Shown here in pieces: positions 55,305 through 64,000 of a stretch of DNA of 64,000 bases (its first letter is position 1; each line of letters starts with the position of its first letter). Below the pieces are notes generated by a model. That model saw nothing but the letters and a program-made list of their open reading frames with translations, was not told the DNA's origin and did not search any database. A program made the position numbers and the translations under genes. Source of the stretch: Rhizobiaceae bacterium (GTDB lineage Bacteria > Pseudomonadota > Alphaproteobacteria > Rhizobiales > Rhizobiaceae); the NCBI GenBank assembly GCA_017640615.1, contig JAEPQK010000001.1, forward strand, positions 620,001-684,000, read 5' to 3'.

Positions 55305-55480
55305 GACGGCAGGTCTCCTGGCTCGCGGGTCACCGCCGGTTGCCGCCTTCCCGGGTCTTCCCAGTGGCACTCGGCGTCCGGCTCGTCGCTCACAGTTGCG
55401 GGGACAGCCGCGGAATTGCACGCTTGCCGTGCGCACCGCGTTCCCTCTTAGCCGCCTTCCCGAAAGAGGGCGGACCGTCG
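55305..55480 (-). ncRNA. Cobalamin riboswitch upstream of DUF1636-cobW-cobN
   Basis: On the minus strand the B12 box AGCCAGGAGACCTGCC (complement of 55308-55323) is preceded by GGCTGTCCCCGCAACTGTGAG, GCCACTGGGAAGACCCGGGA and, at the 5' side, GGCTAAGAGGGAA. This is the ordered core of the AdoCbl riboswitch. It lies about 50 bases before the DUF1636 start and should turn off the leftward cob operon when cobalamin is plentiful. Outer limits are approximate. Confidence 0.93.
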
Positions 55481-55567
55481 CCCGCTATCTATTCGCCGTC
55501 GCGGGGACGAGTCAACGCGTCGCATTTTGGGTTTTCGGGCAAAAAGAAATCCGGTAAGTGTGGACTC

Positions 55568-55732
55568 ATCGTTGGTGCCCGTCAGGGGCCGAGAGGGAAT
55601 ACGGTTAGGGCGAGCGCCCGATGCCGTGGCTGCCCCCGCAACTGTGTGCGGCGAGCCGGTTCCGATAGCCACTGGGGTGACCCGGGAAGGTGGAACAGGC
55701 GCATAAGCCGCGAGCCAGGAGACCTGCCGGCG
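55568..55732 (+). ncRNA. Cobalamin riboswitch upstream of cbtB-cbtA-cobU
   Basis: Plus-strand cobalamin riboswitch: GCCGAGAGGGAATACGG, GGCTGCCCCCGCAACTGTGTG, GCCACTGGGGTGACCCGGGA and the B12 box AGCCAGGAGACCTGCC at 55713-55728. It ends about 48 bases before cbtB. The 87 bp between the two divergent riboswitches must hold both promoters. The 55256-55779 gap contains nothing else recognised. Confidence 0.94.
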
Positions 55733-55779
55733 ATGACTTTAACACCGGCGCCCTCGGGTGGAGGGCAGGAGGGAAGAAT

Positions 55780-55959
55780 ATGAACAGTTCGATTCGCACT
55801 TTCGGCACCGACGTTTCGGCTCAATCGCGGCTTATGCAGCTCGCGCTTGCAGGCCTGCTCGGTCTTTTCGTGATTGGTTTTGTCGGTTTCAGTCATCTCG
55901 AGGCGGCGCATAATGCCGGCCACGACTACCGGCATTCCATGGCTTTTCCCTGCCACTAG
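55780..55959 (+). CDS. cbtB: CbtB, small cobalt-transporter subunit
   Basis: 59 residues with one membrane helix (about 18-38) and a histidine-rich tail (HLEAAHNAGHDYRHSMAFPCH region). CbtB/CbtA pairs behind cobalamin riboswitches are proposed cobalt importers. RBS GGAGGGAAG precedes the ATG; an upstream in-frame ATG lies inside the riboswitch and is rejected. Confidence 0.9.
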   Translation: MNSSIRTFGTDVSAQSRLMQLALAGLLGLFVIGFVGFSHLEAAHNAGHDYRHSMAFPCH

Positions 55960-55971
55960 GGAGTTGCTGAC

Positions 55972-56712
55972 ATGACATTGTTTCGGAACGTCGTCTTCGT
56001 GGCGGCGCTGGCGGGCCTTGTGGCCGGCCTCTTCATGGCTGCAATGCAGGCCTATGCAACCGTTCCGCTGATCATTCAGGCGGAAAGCTTCGAAGGAGCA
56101 GGCGCCGGTCACCATCATCACGGCGAGGAAGCGGCGGATGGCCATTCGCATGGCGAGGAAGCCGCGGAAGGCGAAGAGGGCTGGGCGCCGGCCGACGGGT
56201 TCGAGCGCTTCTTCTACACGTCGATGGCCAATATCGTGACTGCAATCGGCTTCGGCCTCGTGCTGGTCGTTGTGTCGGAATTCGCTGGCGGCATTGCCGG
56301 CTGGCGCCAGGGCCTGTTCTGGGGGCTCGCCGGTTTTGCGACCTTTGCGCTGGCACCCGGGCTCGGGCTGCCGCCGGAACTGCCGGCAATGCCCGCCGCA
56401 GAACTCGGTGCCAGGCAAACCTGGTGGCTGGCGACTGTCGTAGCTACCGGATCGGGGCTGGCTCTTATCGTGCTGCGCCGGACACCGGCGCTTGCCGCTC
56501 TCGGCCTTGTGCTGATTGCGGCGCCGCACATTGTCGGCGCACCGCAGCCTGCCAGCTTCGAGACGCCGGTGCCGGCTGCCTTGCACCATGACTTCGTTGT
56601 CGCGGTGACCGTAACCAACCTGTTGTTCTGGGCCGTGCTTGGCTCGGTGGCGGGGGTGCTGCGTGCCCGCTTTGCCGACGAGGCGGAAGCGGCGCAGAAG
56701 AGCTTTGCCTGA
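55972..56712 (+). CDS. cbtA: CbtA family cobalt transporter
   Basis: 246 residues with about five membrane helices. A His/Glu-rich loop (AGHHHHGEEAADGHSHGEEA region, about residues 43-65) should bind cobalt, and later histidines (APHIVG, ALHHDF) lie near helices. It is 12 bases after cbtB, in the cobalamin-regulated rightward operon. Confidence 0.91.
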   Translation: MTLFRNVVFVAALAGLVAGLFMAAMQAYATVPLIIQAESFEGAGAGHHHHGEEAADGHSHGEEAAEGEEGWAPADGFERFFYTSMANIVTAIGFGLVLVVVSEFAGGIAGWRQGLFWGLAGFATFALAPGLGLPPELPAMPAAELGARQTWWLATVVATGSGLALIVLRRTPALAALGLVLIAAPHIVGAPQPASFETPVPAALHHDFVVAVTVTNLLFWAVLGSVAGVLRARFADEAEAAQKSFA

Positions 56713-57220
56713 CAGCGCATCGCTTACCCTTGTTCTGGGCGGTGCGCGTTCGGGCAAGAGCAGATATGCCGAGAGCCTGATTTCGGAAAAACCTTCGCCG
56801 TGGCGCTACATCGCCACGGCGCAGGCCTTCGATGACGAGATGACAGAACGGATCGCCGCGCACCGGGCACGGCGTGACGAACGCTGGCAGACGATCGATG
56901 CGTCGCACGATCTCGTAGATGTGTTGGCAGCGTGCCCGAAAGGGCAGCCAGTGCTGGTCGATTGCCTGACGCTCTGGCTCAGCAACTGGATGCTGGCCGA
57001 GGCGGATCTCGAAGCGGAGATGCGCAAGCTGACCGATGTGTTGGCGCGCCCGGCCGGGCACTGGGTGCTCGTCTCGAACGAAGTCGGGTCCGGGATCGTG
57101 CCGGAGAACGCGTTGGCGCGCCGCTTCCGCGACGAGGCGGGGCGGCTCAACCAGAAAATCGCGGCGCTTGCCGACGAGGTGGTGCTCGTCGTGGCAGGCC
57201 TGCCCGTAAAGGTGAAATGA
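56705..57220 (+). CDS. cobU: Adenosylcobinamide kinase / guanylyltransferase
   Basis: 171 residues (CobP in P. denitrificans). P-loop LGGARSGKSRYAE, HRARRDERWQTID with the guanylated histidine region, LVDCLTLWLSNW and VSNEVGSGIVPEN. No ATG fits; TTG 56705, eight bases inside the cbtA end and preceded by GAAGAG, gives the family length. Prepares adenosylcobinamide-GDP for CobS. Confidence 0.9.
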   Translation: MPDSASLTLVLGGARSGKSRYAESLISEKPSPWRYIATAQAFDDEMTERIAAHRARRDERWQTIDASHDLVDVLAACPKGQPVLVDCLTLWLSNWMLAEADLEAEMRKLTDVLARPAGHWVLVSNEVGSGIVPENALARRFRDEAGRLNQKIAALADEVVLVVAGLPVKVK

Positions 57221-57221
57221 A

Positions 57222-57827
57222 ATGAGCGAAACCGAAGCCGAGCGCCACAAGGCGAAGATGGCCAAACGCAAGGCCGTCCAGGATGCCGAAGTGGCGTCGA
57301 AGACGATCGAAAAGGGCCTGCTTGTGGTCAATACCGGCCCCGGCAAAGGCAAGACGACGGCGGCCTTCGGGCTTGCATTGCGCATGCTCGGCCATGGCAA
57401 GCGCGTCGGTGTCGTGCAGTTCATCAAGGGTGGCTGGCACACCGGCGAGAAGAATGCCTTTGCCGCTTTCGGCGAGCGTGTTGTGTGGCACACGATGGGC
57501 GAGGGCTTCACCTGGGAGACACAGGACCGCGAGCGCGATGTCGCGGCGGCGGGTCGCGCATGGGAGAAAGCGAAAGACCTTCTCGCCGACCCTAGCATCA
57601 GCCTTGTCGTGCTCGATGAACTGAACATTGCCCTGCGTTACGAGTATCTCGATCTGGACAAGGTCGTCTCGGCCCTGCAGGCGCGCAGGCCGGACCTGCA
57701 TGTCATCGTGACCGGGCGTAACGCCAAGCCGACGCTTCTTGAAGCCGCCGATCTGGTGACGGAGATGGGGCAGACGAAGCATCATTTCGCCGCCGGCGTG
57801 AAAGCTCAGCAGGGCATCGAGTTCTAG
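57222..57827 (+). CDS. cobO: Cob(I)yrinic acid a,c-diamide adenosyltransferase
   Basis: 201 residues. P-loop [28 protein letters not shown] and [17 protein letters not shown] are CobO/BtuR signatures. Adds the adenosyl upper ligand. One base separates it from the cobU stop, and cobQ follows after one base. Confidence 0.95.
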   Translation: MSETEAERHKAKMAKRKAVQDAEVASKTIEKGLLVVNTGPGKGKTTAAFGLALRMLGHGKRVGVVQFIKGGWHTGEKNAFAAFGERVVWHTMGEGFTWETQDRERDVAAAGRAWEKAKDLLADPSISLVVLDELNIALRYEYLDLDKVVSALQARRPDLHVIVTGRNAKPTLLEAADLVTEMGQTKHHFAAGVKAQQGIEF

Positions 57828-57828
57828 G

Positions 57829-59286
57829 GTGACCGCGCGGGCGCTGATGTTTCAGGGCACGGGATCCGACGTCGGCAAATCGCTGATTGTCGCCGGGCTG
57901 GCGCGGGCGCTTGTCGCGTGTGGCCACACCGTCCGGCCCTTCAAACCGCAGAACATGTCGAACAATGCCGCCGTCACCGCCGATGGCGGCGAGATCGGCC
58001 GGGCGCAGGCGCTGCAGGCGCGCGCCGCGCGGGTGGAACCATCGGTGCATATGAACCCGGTGCTGCTTAAGCCGCAGAGCGAAACGGGTGCGCAGCTGGT
58101 GGTACAGGGCCGCATGGAAGGCAATGCGCGCGCTGCCGACTACCAGAAGATGAAACCCGGCCTGATGCCGCGTGTGCTTGAAAGCTTCGAGCGTATGAAG
58201 AGTGAGGCCGACTTCGTGCTGGTGGAGGGTGCCGGCAGTGCGGCCGAGGTCAATCTGCGCAAAGGCGACATTGCCAATATGGGCTTTGCGCGGGCGGCGG
58301 ATGTACCCGTCATTCTGATCGGCGATATCGACCGCGGAGGCGTGATCGCCAGCCTTGTCGGCACGAAAGCCGTGGTGGAGGCTGAAGATGCAGCGCTGAT
58401 TTCCGGCTTCATCGTCAACCGGTTTCGCGGCGATCCTACGCTTTTCGCCGACGGCATGAAACGCGTGGCTGAGCTGACGGGCTGGGCGCCGATCGGGCTC
58501 GTGCCGCATCTGCCGGACGCCTCCCGACTTCCGGCGGAGGATGCGCTGGCGCTGAACTCTGCGCGGGAGCGCAAGGCGGGGGCCAACGTCAAGATCGTGG
58601 TGCCGCTGCTGCCGCATATCGCGAATTTCGACGATCTCGACCCGCTGGAAGCTGAGTCCGACGTCGAGGTGGTTCGCGTGAAGCCGGGCGCTGCCTTGCC
58701 GGGCGATGCAGACCTAATCCTGCTTCCGGGCTCGAAAGCGACAATTGCCGATTTTGCGGCGCTGAGGGCAGCCGGGTTCGACATCGATATCGCGGCGCAT
58801 GTGCGGCGCGGCGGGCGTGTGCTCGGCCTTTGCGGCGGTTACCAGATGTTAGGCCGCAGCCTCAGCGACCCCGATGGGATTGAGGGTCCGCCCTGCGAGA
58901 CCCAAGGGCTTGGGCTGCTCGATATCGAAACGCGGCTCACCGGCGACAAGAAACTCGTCGCCGTGAAGGGCCAGACTTCGGACGGGGTCGGCTTCTCCGG
59001 CTACGAAATGCATGTCGGCGAAACGAGCGGGCCGGACACGGCGCGGCCATTCGCGACGATTGGCAGCCAGCCGGAAGGCGCGGTCTCGGCCGACGGGTTG
59101 GTTGCGGGCACATATACGCATGGGCTTTTCGCTGACGACGATCAGCGCGCGGCCTGGATTACCCGGCTCGGCGGCACGGCATCAGGCGTAAGCTACGAGG
59201 CCGGTGTAGAAGCGGCGCTCGATGCGCTCGCGGCTCATTTGGAGGCGCATCTCGATATCGATGCGTTGATCAGAATTGCCAGGTGA
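57829..59286 (+). CDS. cobQ: Cobyric acid synthase
   Basis: 485 residues. N-terminal [17 protein letters not shown] nucleotide site and [15 protein letters not shown]-terminal glutamine amidotransferase-like domain with [10 protein letters not shown] (Cys) and GTYTHGLF (His). Amidates side chains b, d, e and g. GTG start. Its end overlaps convergent cobD by 17 bases. Confidence 0.95.
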   Translation: MTARALMFQGTGSDVGKSLIVAGLARALVACGHTVRPFKPQNMSNNAAVTADGGEIGRAQALQARAARVEPSVHMNPVLLKPQSETGAQLVVQGRMEGNARAADYQKMKPGLMPRVLESFERMKSEADFVLVEGAGSAAEVNLRKGDIANMGFARAADVPVILIGDIDRGGVIASLVGTKAVVEAEDAALISGFIVNRFRGDPTLFADGMKRVAELTGWAPIGLVPHLPDASRLPAEDALALNSARERKAGANVKIVVPLLPHIANFDDLDPLEAESDVEVVRVKPGAALPGDADLILLPGSKATIADFAALRAAGFDIDIAAHVRRGGRVLGLCGGYQMLGRSLSDPDGIEGPPCETQGLGLLDIETRLTGDKKLVAVKGQTSDGVGFSGYEMHVGETSGPDTARPFATIGSQPEGAVSADGLVAGTYTHGLFADDDQRAAWITRLGGTASGVSYEAGVEAALDALAAHLEAHLDIDALIRIAR

Positions 59287-60238
59287 GCAGCGCAAGCGCG
59301 CCGAAAAGCGCGATCAGCAGAAGGTCCGCAGTGCGGTAAAGCAGCAATGCGCGACCGATGTCATGCGCATCCGCCTCGAGCCTGCCGCCAACGCCCATGA
59401 CGGCGTCTTCCACGATCTTGCCGCCATAGGCGCGGGGGCCTGCCAACGCCAGACCCAGCGCCCCGGCGACTGCCGCTTCGGGCCAGCCCGCATTGGGCGA
59501 GCGGTGCAACCGCGCATCGCGGCGCATGGCGTGCCAGGCGGCTTTGGCGCTCGTTCCTTTGTTGAGCGCGGCGGCGGCTACGATCAAAAGCGCGGTGAGG
59601 CGCGAAGCGGGCAAGTTGATCAGATCGTCGAAGCGCGCGGCGGCATAGCCGAAATCCCGGTGACGGTCGGTCTTGTGACCGATCATGCTGTCGGCCGTAT
59701 TGACAGCCTTGTAGGCCGCGCCGCCCGGCAGGCCGAGCAGGCCCAGCCAGAAGGCCGGCGCGACCACGCCGTCGGAGAAGTTTTCGGCAAGGCTTTCGAC
59801 GGCTGCGCGGGCAACGCCGGCTTCATCGAGCGCATTCGGGTCGCGGCCGACAATGCGGGCGACGGCTTCGCGGCCGGCTTCCAGCCCGTTTTCGTCGAGC
59901 GCCACCGCGACCGCCATCACGTGGTCCTCAAGGCTTTTTTGCGCAAGCAGGGACGAGGCAAGAAATGCGGCGACGACGAGAGCGAGCAGCGACGGGCCGA
60001 CAAACCACATCAGCAGCCCTGCCACGAATACCGGCACGAGACAGATGACAACCAGCGCCACAAAGCCGAGCAGGCGGCGGCGCGCCGGCGAAAAGCTGTC
60101 GCGGTTGAAGTTGCGGTCGAGCAGCGATATCAGCGCGCCGAGCCAGATCACCGGATGGCCAATCAGGCGCACCAGCCGGTCGGGATAACCCAGCGCGCGC
60201 TCTATGATCAGCGCCAGGAAGGCAAGCGGGAAAGCCAT
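59270..60238 (-). CDS. cobD: Adenosylcobinamide-phosphate synthase (CbiB type)
   Basis: 322-residue membrane protein. CobD/CbiB segments [21 protein letters not shown] (in pieces), [40 protein letters not shown] (in pieces) and [17 protein letters not shown] are present. Attaches the aminopropanol (phosphate) arm. Its ATG is separated from the cobC ATG by a single base on the opposite strand. Confidence 0.94.
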   Translation of the reverse strand: MAFPLAFLALIIERALGYPDRLVRLIGHPVIWLGALISLLDRNFNRDSFSPARRRLLGFVALVVICLVPVFVAGLLMWFVGPSLLALVVAAFLASSLLAQKSLEDHVMAVAVALDENGLEAGREAVARIVGRDPNALDEAGVARAAVESLAENFSDGVVAPAFWLGLLGLPGGAAYKAVNTADSMIGHKTDRHRDFGYAAARFDDLINLPASRLTALLIVAAAALNKGTSAKAAWHAMRRDARLHRSPNAGWPEAAVAGALGLALAGPRAYGGKIVEDAVMGVGGRLEADAHDIGRALLLYRTADLLLIALFGALALLTWQF

Positions 60239-60239
60239 T

Positions 60240-61277
60240 ATGCCGTCCGTTGAAAGGGAAATCGGGGAAGCAGCGGTGCATGGCGGCAATCTCGCCGCCG
60301 CGCGCAAACGCTTTCCCGATGCTCCCGAACCATGGATCGACCTTTCGACTGGGATCAGCCCGTTTCCCTATCCGCATTCGCCGATTGCCGCCACCGCCTT
60401 CGAGCGATTGCCGGAGCCGGCCGACGAGGTGAAGCTTCGGCAAGTCGCTGCGCGCGCCTATGGTGCGGGTTCGGCCGATAATCTCGTTGCCGCGTCCGGA
60501 ACCCAGGTCCTGCTGCCGCTTCTGCTTCGGCTGAGGCCGCCGGGCAAGGTGGCCGTGCTTGGGCCGACCTATGCTGAGCATGCCCGATGCGCGGCGCTGT
60601 GCGGCCACGACTGCGTGGAAAGTGGCGATCCGACGGCGCTGGAAGGCGCGGACATCGCCGTGGTGGTGAACCCCAACAATCCCGATGGGCGAATCCTTGA
60701 GCGCGCCGACCTTGCGGCGATTGCCGGCAAACTTCAGGCGCGGGGCGGGCTCTTGATCGTCGACGAGGCGTTCATGGATGTCGGACCCGAGGCGACGAGC
60801 CTCGCCGGAGACGTCGATGAATTGCCGCTGGTTGTCCTGCGCTCATTCGGCAAGTTCCACGGGCTCGCCGGTTTACGGCTGGGCTTCGCGATTGCCGGCA
60901 GACAATGTGCGGAAAAGTTGCGGCAGGAGCTTGGTCCCTGGGCGGTTTCGGGGCCGGCGCTTGCTGTCGGCTCGGAAGCACTGGCGGACGATGAATGGCG
61001 GAACGCGCAGCGCGCCCGGTTGGCTGACAGCGCGGCGCGGTTGCGCGAGGTGTTGACCGGCGCGGGCGCGCAATTGATCGGCGACACCGATCTGTTCCAG
61101 CTCGTCTCGCATCCGCAAGCCAGCCTGCTGTTCGAAACGCTCGGTGAGCGCGGCATTCTGGTCCGTCCGTTCGAGCGCGACCAGCGCCTGCTTCGCTTCG
61201 GTCTGCCCGGGAACGAAAACGCATGGGCTCGCCTTCGCGACGCTCTCTCGGTATTTTGCAGTGTGTTGAAGGGGTAA
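60240..61277 (+). CDS. cobC: Threonine-phosphate decarboxylase (L-threonine-O-3-phosphate decarboxylase)
   Basis: 345 residues, PLP fold type I. The Schiff-base lysine is in LRSFGKFHGLAGLRLGF, with NPNNPDGRI and LLIVDEAFMD upstream. Supplies aminopropanol phosphate for the nucleotide loop (CobD of Salmonella). Divergent from cobD with touching start codons. Confidence 0.92.
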   Translation: MPSVEREIGEAAVHGGNLAAARKRFPDAPEPWIDLSTGISPFPYPHSPIAATAFERLPEPADEVKLRQVAARAYGAGSADNLVAASGTQVLLPLLLRLRPPGKVAVLGPTYAEHARCAALCGHDCVESGDPTALEGADIAVVVNPNNPDGRILERADLAAIAGKLQARGGLLIVDEAFMDVGPEATSLAGDVDELPLVVLRSFGKFHGLAGLRLGFAIAGRQCAEKLRQELGPWAVSGPALAVGSEALADDEWRNAQRARLADSAARLREVLTGAGAQLIGDTDLFQLVSHPQASLLFETLGERGILVRPFERDQRLLRFGLPGNENAWARLRDALSVFCSVLKG

Positions 61278-61281
61278 CGTC

Positions 61282-61788
61282 ATGCTCTATGTCTGTTCGC
61301 TGCCGCGCATGCCATCGGTGGTCAGCAATGTGCGGGCGCAGCGCCTGATCTCGCTGCTGAGTGCTGGAACGCCGGTGGAGCGGCCCGACACAATCCACGA
61401 AGACAACCATCTGCTGCTTTCCATGCACGACATCGTGCAAGTGGAACCGGATATGGTTCCGCCCGGCCAGAAACATGTTGAAGAGCTGCTGCACTTTGCG
61501 CAGGGCTGGGACCGCATCAAACCCATGGTGGTGCACTGCTTTGCCGGCGTCAGCCGCTCGACCGCGGCCGCCTACATCATAGGCTGCCAACTTGCACCGC
61601 ATCGTGACGAAACCGAGCTTGCCAACGAGTTGCGGTTGGCTTCGCCCTCCGCCACTCCGAATGCACGGCTGGTCGCCATTGCCGACAAGCTGCTTGGCCG
61701 CGAGGGCCGCATGGTAAGCGCCATCGCCGCGATCGGGCGCGGAGCAGACGCCTTCGAAGGCGAACCTTTCGAACTGAGATTCGACTGA
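61282..61788 (+). CDS. Tyrosine-phosphatase-like protein
   Basis: 168 residues. The phosphatase P-loop HCFAGVSRST (from residue 85) has the CX5R catalytic signature, and an aspartate lies upstream in LSMHDIV. It starts five bases after cobC, so it is probably co-transcribed with it. Could act on phosphotyrosine or on a small phosphate ester; no cobalamin step is proven for it. Confidence 0.82.
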   Translation: MLYVCSLPRMPSVVSNVRAQRLISLLSAGTPVERPDTIHEDNHLLLSMHDIVQVEPDMVPPGQKHVEELLHFAQGWDRIKPMVVHCFAGVSRSTAAAYIIGCQLAPHRDETELANELRLASPSATPNARLVAIADKLLGREGRMVSAIAAIGRGADAFEGEPFELRFD

Positions 61789-61866
61789 GTAGCGCCTAGC
61801 GCAATTGCTTTAGCGTCTTGGCCGGGCAATGTTGTTTTCGGCGGGCAACTGATCTGGCGGCGGAGA

Positions 61867-63585
61867 ATGACCGAATTCATTACCGGAAGTGTTTTTGCGC
61901 AGATCGCCGCGCTTCTGGTGATCGCATCGGTGATTGGGATGATCGGCGTGCTGTTGCGTCAGCCGCTGATTGTCAGCTTCATCGTGGTCGGGCTGGTCGC
62001 CGGACCCTCGGTGCTCGACCTGGTACATGCCGAACATGAAATCGAACTGCTGTCCGAACTCGGCATTGCGGTTCTGCTTTTTCTCGTCGGGCTGAAGCTC
62101 GATGTCGGGCTGATCAGATCGCTCGGCACCGTTTCGCTCATCTCCGGCGCGGTGCAAGTAACCGCGACGACAACTATCGGCTATCTGATCGCGCTTGCGG
62201 CGGGTCTGGGCAGCCTCGAAAGCCTGTATGTCGGCATCGGGCTGGCGTTTTCCAGCACGATCATCGTGGTCAAGATGCTTTCCGATAAACGCGAGATCGA
62301 TGCGCTGCATGGGCAGTTGGCGCTTGGCTTCCTGATCGTACAGGACCTTGTTGTCGTATTGGCGATGATCACGCTTTCCGCGCTCGGTGTCGGCACGGGC
62401 GAGGAGGGCAGCGCCGGCGACGCGGTGTGGGTGTTGCTAGCCGGTTTCGCGTTGTTGGCCTTTGTTATCGTCTTTGTGCGCTTCATCGCCGAGCCGCTGA
62501 CCGACTATATGGCGCGGGTGCCGGAACTCCTTATCTGCTTCGCAATCGCGCTGGCAGCGATATTCGCCGCGGTTTCGGACATCGCCGGCCTGGGCAAGGA
62601 GATCGGCGGGTTGATGGCCGGCGTCGCGCTCGCCTCGACGCGGTATCGCGAGGCAATCGGCTCGCGGCTCGCGCCGCTGCGCGATTTCCTGCTGCTGTTC
62701 TTCTTCGTTTCGCTGGGCGCGGAGATCGACCTGCGCGGGCTGGGAGCGAGCATTCTGCCGGCGCTCGCGCTGTCGGCATTCGTGCTGATCGGCAAGCCGA
62801 TCATCGTGATGTCGGTGGCGCGGTTCATGGGGTTTCGCAAACGCACCGGCTTTCAGGCCGGCGTCGCGCTGGCGCAGATCAGCGAGTTTTCACTGATCCT
62901 GGCCGGGCTCGGGCTGTCGCTGGGGCACCTTTCGAAAGATACGCTCGGGCTGATCACGCTGGTCGGTCTGATAACCATCGCGGTTTCGAGCTACATGATT
63001 TCCTTTTCCGGCGCGCTTTATCCCCGGCTTGAGCCGCTGCTGGGCATCTTCGAACGCGCCAATCCGCGCCGTGAGATCGACGCCGAAGGGAAGGCAGCGG
63101 CCGAGTCGCACGATGTCGTTCTGCTTGGGCTTGGACGATACGGCACAGCGATTGGCCTGAGATTGATGCGGCGAAACGTCAATGTGCTTGGCGTCGACTT
63201 CAACCCGGCCGCTGTGCGACGCAGCCAGGCGCAGGGCATGGATGTTGAATATGGCGATGCAAGCGATCCCGAATTCGTGCGCCATCTGCCGCTCGATGGC
63301 GTGAAATGGGTGGTCTCCACAGTGCCCGTGCATGAATCGGGCATCGTGCATGGCGACCCGCGTGTTGCAATCATCCATGCTCTCAAGGAAGCAGGTTTCA
63401 AGGGGCAGATCGCAGTCGCCTCTCACCGCGAAGCGGAGGTGGACGACCTGACCGACGAGGGCGCCGATCTTGTGCTGGAGCCGTTTCAGGACGCCGCCGA
63501 CCAGGCAGCGGACCTGCTGACCGGCGATAAATCGCGCACCCGGCTCGAAATCGAGCATGTCGCGGGTGAGATTCAAGAAGGATAG
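61867..63585 (+). CDS. Monovalent cation:proton antiporter, KefB/CPA2 type with TrkA-N domain
   Basis: 572 residues. About 12 membrane helices (to residue 390) with the CPA2 segments GLVAGPSVLDLVHAEHEIE and GLAFSSTIIVVKMLSD, then a C-terminal NAD-binding TrkA-N domain beginning VVLLGLGRYGTAIGL near residue 416. Likely potassium efflux/proton exchange. A 78-bp gap without recognised features separates it from the phosphatase gene. Confidence 0.9.
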   Translation: MTEFITGSVFAQIAALLVIASVIGMIGVLLRQPLIVSFIVVGLVAGPSVLDLVHAEHEIELLSELGIAVLLFLVGLKLDVGLIRSLGTVSLISGAVQVTATTTIGYLIALAAGLGSLESLYVGIGLAFSSTIIVVKMLSDKREIDALHGQLALGFLIVQDLVVVLAMITLSALGVGTGEEGSAGDAVWVLLAGFALLAFVIVFVRFIAEPLTDYMARVPELLICFAIALAAIFAAVSDIAGLGKEIGGLMAGVALASTRYREAIGSRLAPLRDFLLLFFFVSLGAEIDLRGLGASILPALALSAFVLIGKPIIVMSVARFMGFRKRTGFQAGVALAQISEFSLILAGLGLSLGHLSKDTLGLITLVGLITIAVSSYMISFSGALYPRLEPLLGIFERANPRREIDAEGKAAAESHDVVLLGLGRYGTAIGLRLMRRNVNVLGVDFNPAAVRRSQAQGMDVEYGDASDPEFVRHLPLDGVKWVVSTVPVHESGIVHGDPRVAIIHALKEAGFKGQIAVASHREAEVDDLTDEGADLVLEPFQDAADQAADLLTGDKSRTRLEIEHVAGEIQEG

Positions 63586-63608
63586 ATTGGGGGCAGGAGT
63601 TCGCGAGA

Positions 63609-64000
63609 TGCCGAATGGTGCAGACCTGCGAGGTGTGATCGCGGCGATTGCAACGCCGTTGAGCGACGATGGCGCTCCCGATTCGGCACGGTTTCTCAAA
63701 CTTGCAAAATACCTGCTCGAGAATGGCTGCGACGGGCTGAATGTGCTCGGCACGACCGGCGAGGCGACATCCTTCACGGTCGAGGAGCGGCTTGCGCTGA
63801 TGCGGACAGTTGCAGCGTCCGGCCTCGACCTTAAGCGAATGATGGTGGGCACCGGCGCTGCGGCAACCGGAGACGCGGTCACCCTGACGGCGGCTGCGTC
63901 CGAACTCGGCTTTGCGGGCGCGCTGGTGTTGCCGCCATTCTATTACAAGGCAGTGCCGGATGCCGGCATTGTCGACTATTTCCGCGCTATCGCGGCAGCA
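63609..64000 (+). CDS. DapA-family aldolase/synthase (3' end outside window)
   Basis: First 130 residues of a dihydrodipicolinate synthase-family protein: GVIAAIATPLSDDGAPD and the canonical NVLGTTGEATSFTVEER loop, which the related gene at 14911 lacks. The catalytic lysine lies beyond the edge. CAGGAG precedes the ATG. Product class cannot be narrowed further. Confidence 0.82.

Noticed and set aside
55690-55779. Longer cbtB starting upstream within the riboswitch
   Set aside because: The extension would translate riboswitch bases including the B12 box. The ATG at 55780 has a good ribosome-binding site and gives the family length.

Overview
The window reads as chromosomal DNA from a high-G+C alphaproteobacterium of the Hyphomicrobiales (Rhizobiales), most likely Phyllobacteriaceae/Mesorhizobium-like. 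This is inferred from the rhizobial-style cobalamin gene order with CobN, CobW and CbtAB, an arsenic operon built on an aquaglyceroporin, the many ABC and TRAP uptake systems, and G+C-rich palindromic repeats of the kind scattered through these genomes. Genes are tightly packed, with many 1-8 bp start/stop overlaps. No tRNA, rRNA, CRISPR array, prophage or insertion sequence was recognised.

Layout. (1) 1-7505: the 3' part of a sugar ABC transporter (binding protein cut by the window edge, two permeases), then an SDR, a creatininase-family hydrolase, a phosphotriesterase-family hydrolase, an FGGY kinase, a RidA-like protein and KDPGal aldolase (dgoA), apparently one operon for an unidentified carbohydrate. 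(2) 7539-17608: a DgoR-like FadR/GntR repressor (opposite strand) facing, across a large palindromic operator, an araFGH-type arabinose/galactose ABC transporter, aldose 1-epimerase, sugar dehydrogenase, dgoD, a DapA-superfamily enzyme and dgoK. With dgoA this gives an oxidative (De Ley-Doudoroff) galactose route. An RpiR regulator closes the region. (3) 17723-25984: a TAXI-TRAP transporter, a universal stress protein, a class III aminotransferase and a BKACE enzyme, then a carnitine pair (second BKACE plus L-carnitine dehydrogenase). (4) 25981-30562, minus strand: a complete branched-chain-amino-acid-type ABC transporter (livKHMGF). (5) 30774-35194: an arylformamidase-like hydrolase, pyrC, a LysR regulator, a Rieske oxygenase and a small conserved-looking protein. 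(6) 35151-37114, minus strand: the arsenic operon arsR, LMW-phosphatase-type arsenate reductase, aqpS, glutaredoxin-type arsC. (7) 37168-38317: a DUF2161 nuclease-like protein and a small membrane protein. (8) 38395-61277: a nearly complete aerobic cobalamin cluster. Two divergent cobalamin riboswitches at 55.3-55.7 kb drive, leftward, DUF1636-cobW-cobN-cobG-cobH-cobI-cobJ and, rightward, cbtB-cbtA-cobU-cobO-cobQ. cobK, cbiD and cobC run rightward, while cobL-cobE-cobM, cobA-cobB-cobS-cobT and cobD run leftward. (9) 61282-64000: a tyrosine-phosphatase-like protein, a KefB-type antiporter and a truncated DapA-family gene.

The most unusual signal is that palindromic repeat elements lie inside coding genes without breaking them. 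Two long copies in cobN are read in the same orientation and frame and give nearly the same proline/glycine-rich peptide. A shorter type sits in frame in cobG, and two inverted copies of that short type fill the cobW-cobN gap. Other points of interest are a twin-operator palindrome upstream of araF, strong hairpins after each binding-protein gene at four transporter loci, head-to-head gene pairs with touching start codons (cobL/cobK, cobD/cobC), and a plausible new aminotransferase-BKACE catabolic route. All assignments come from reading motifs and context; no database search was run.
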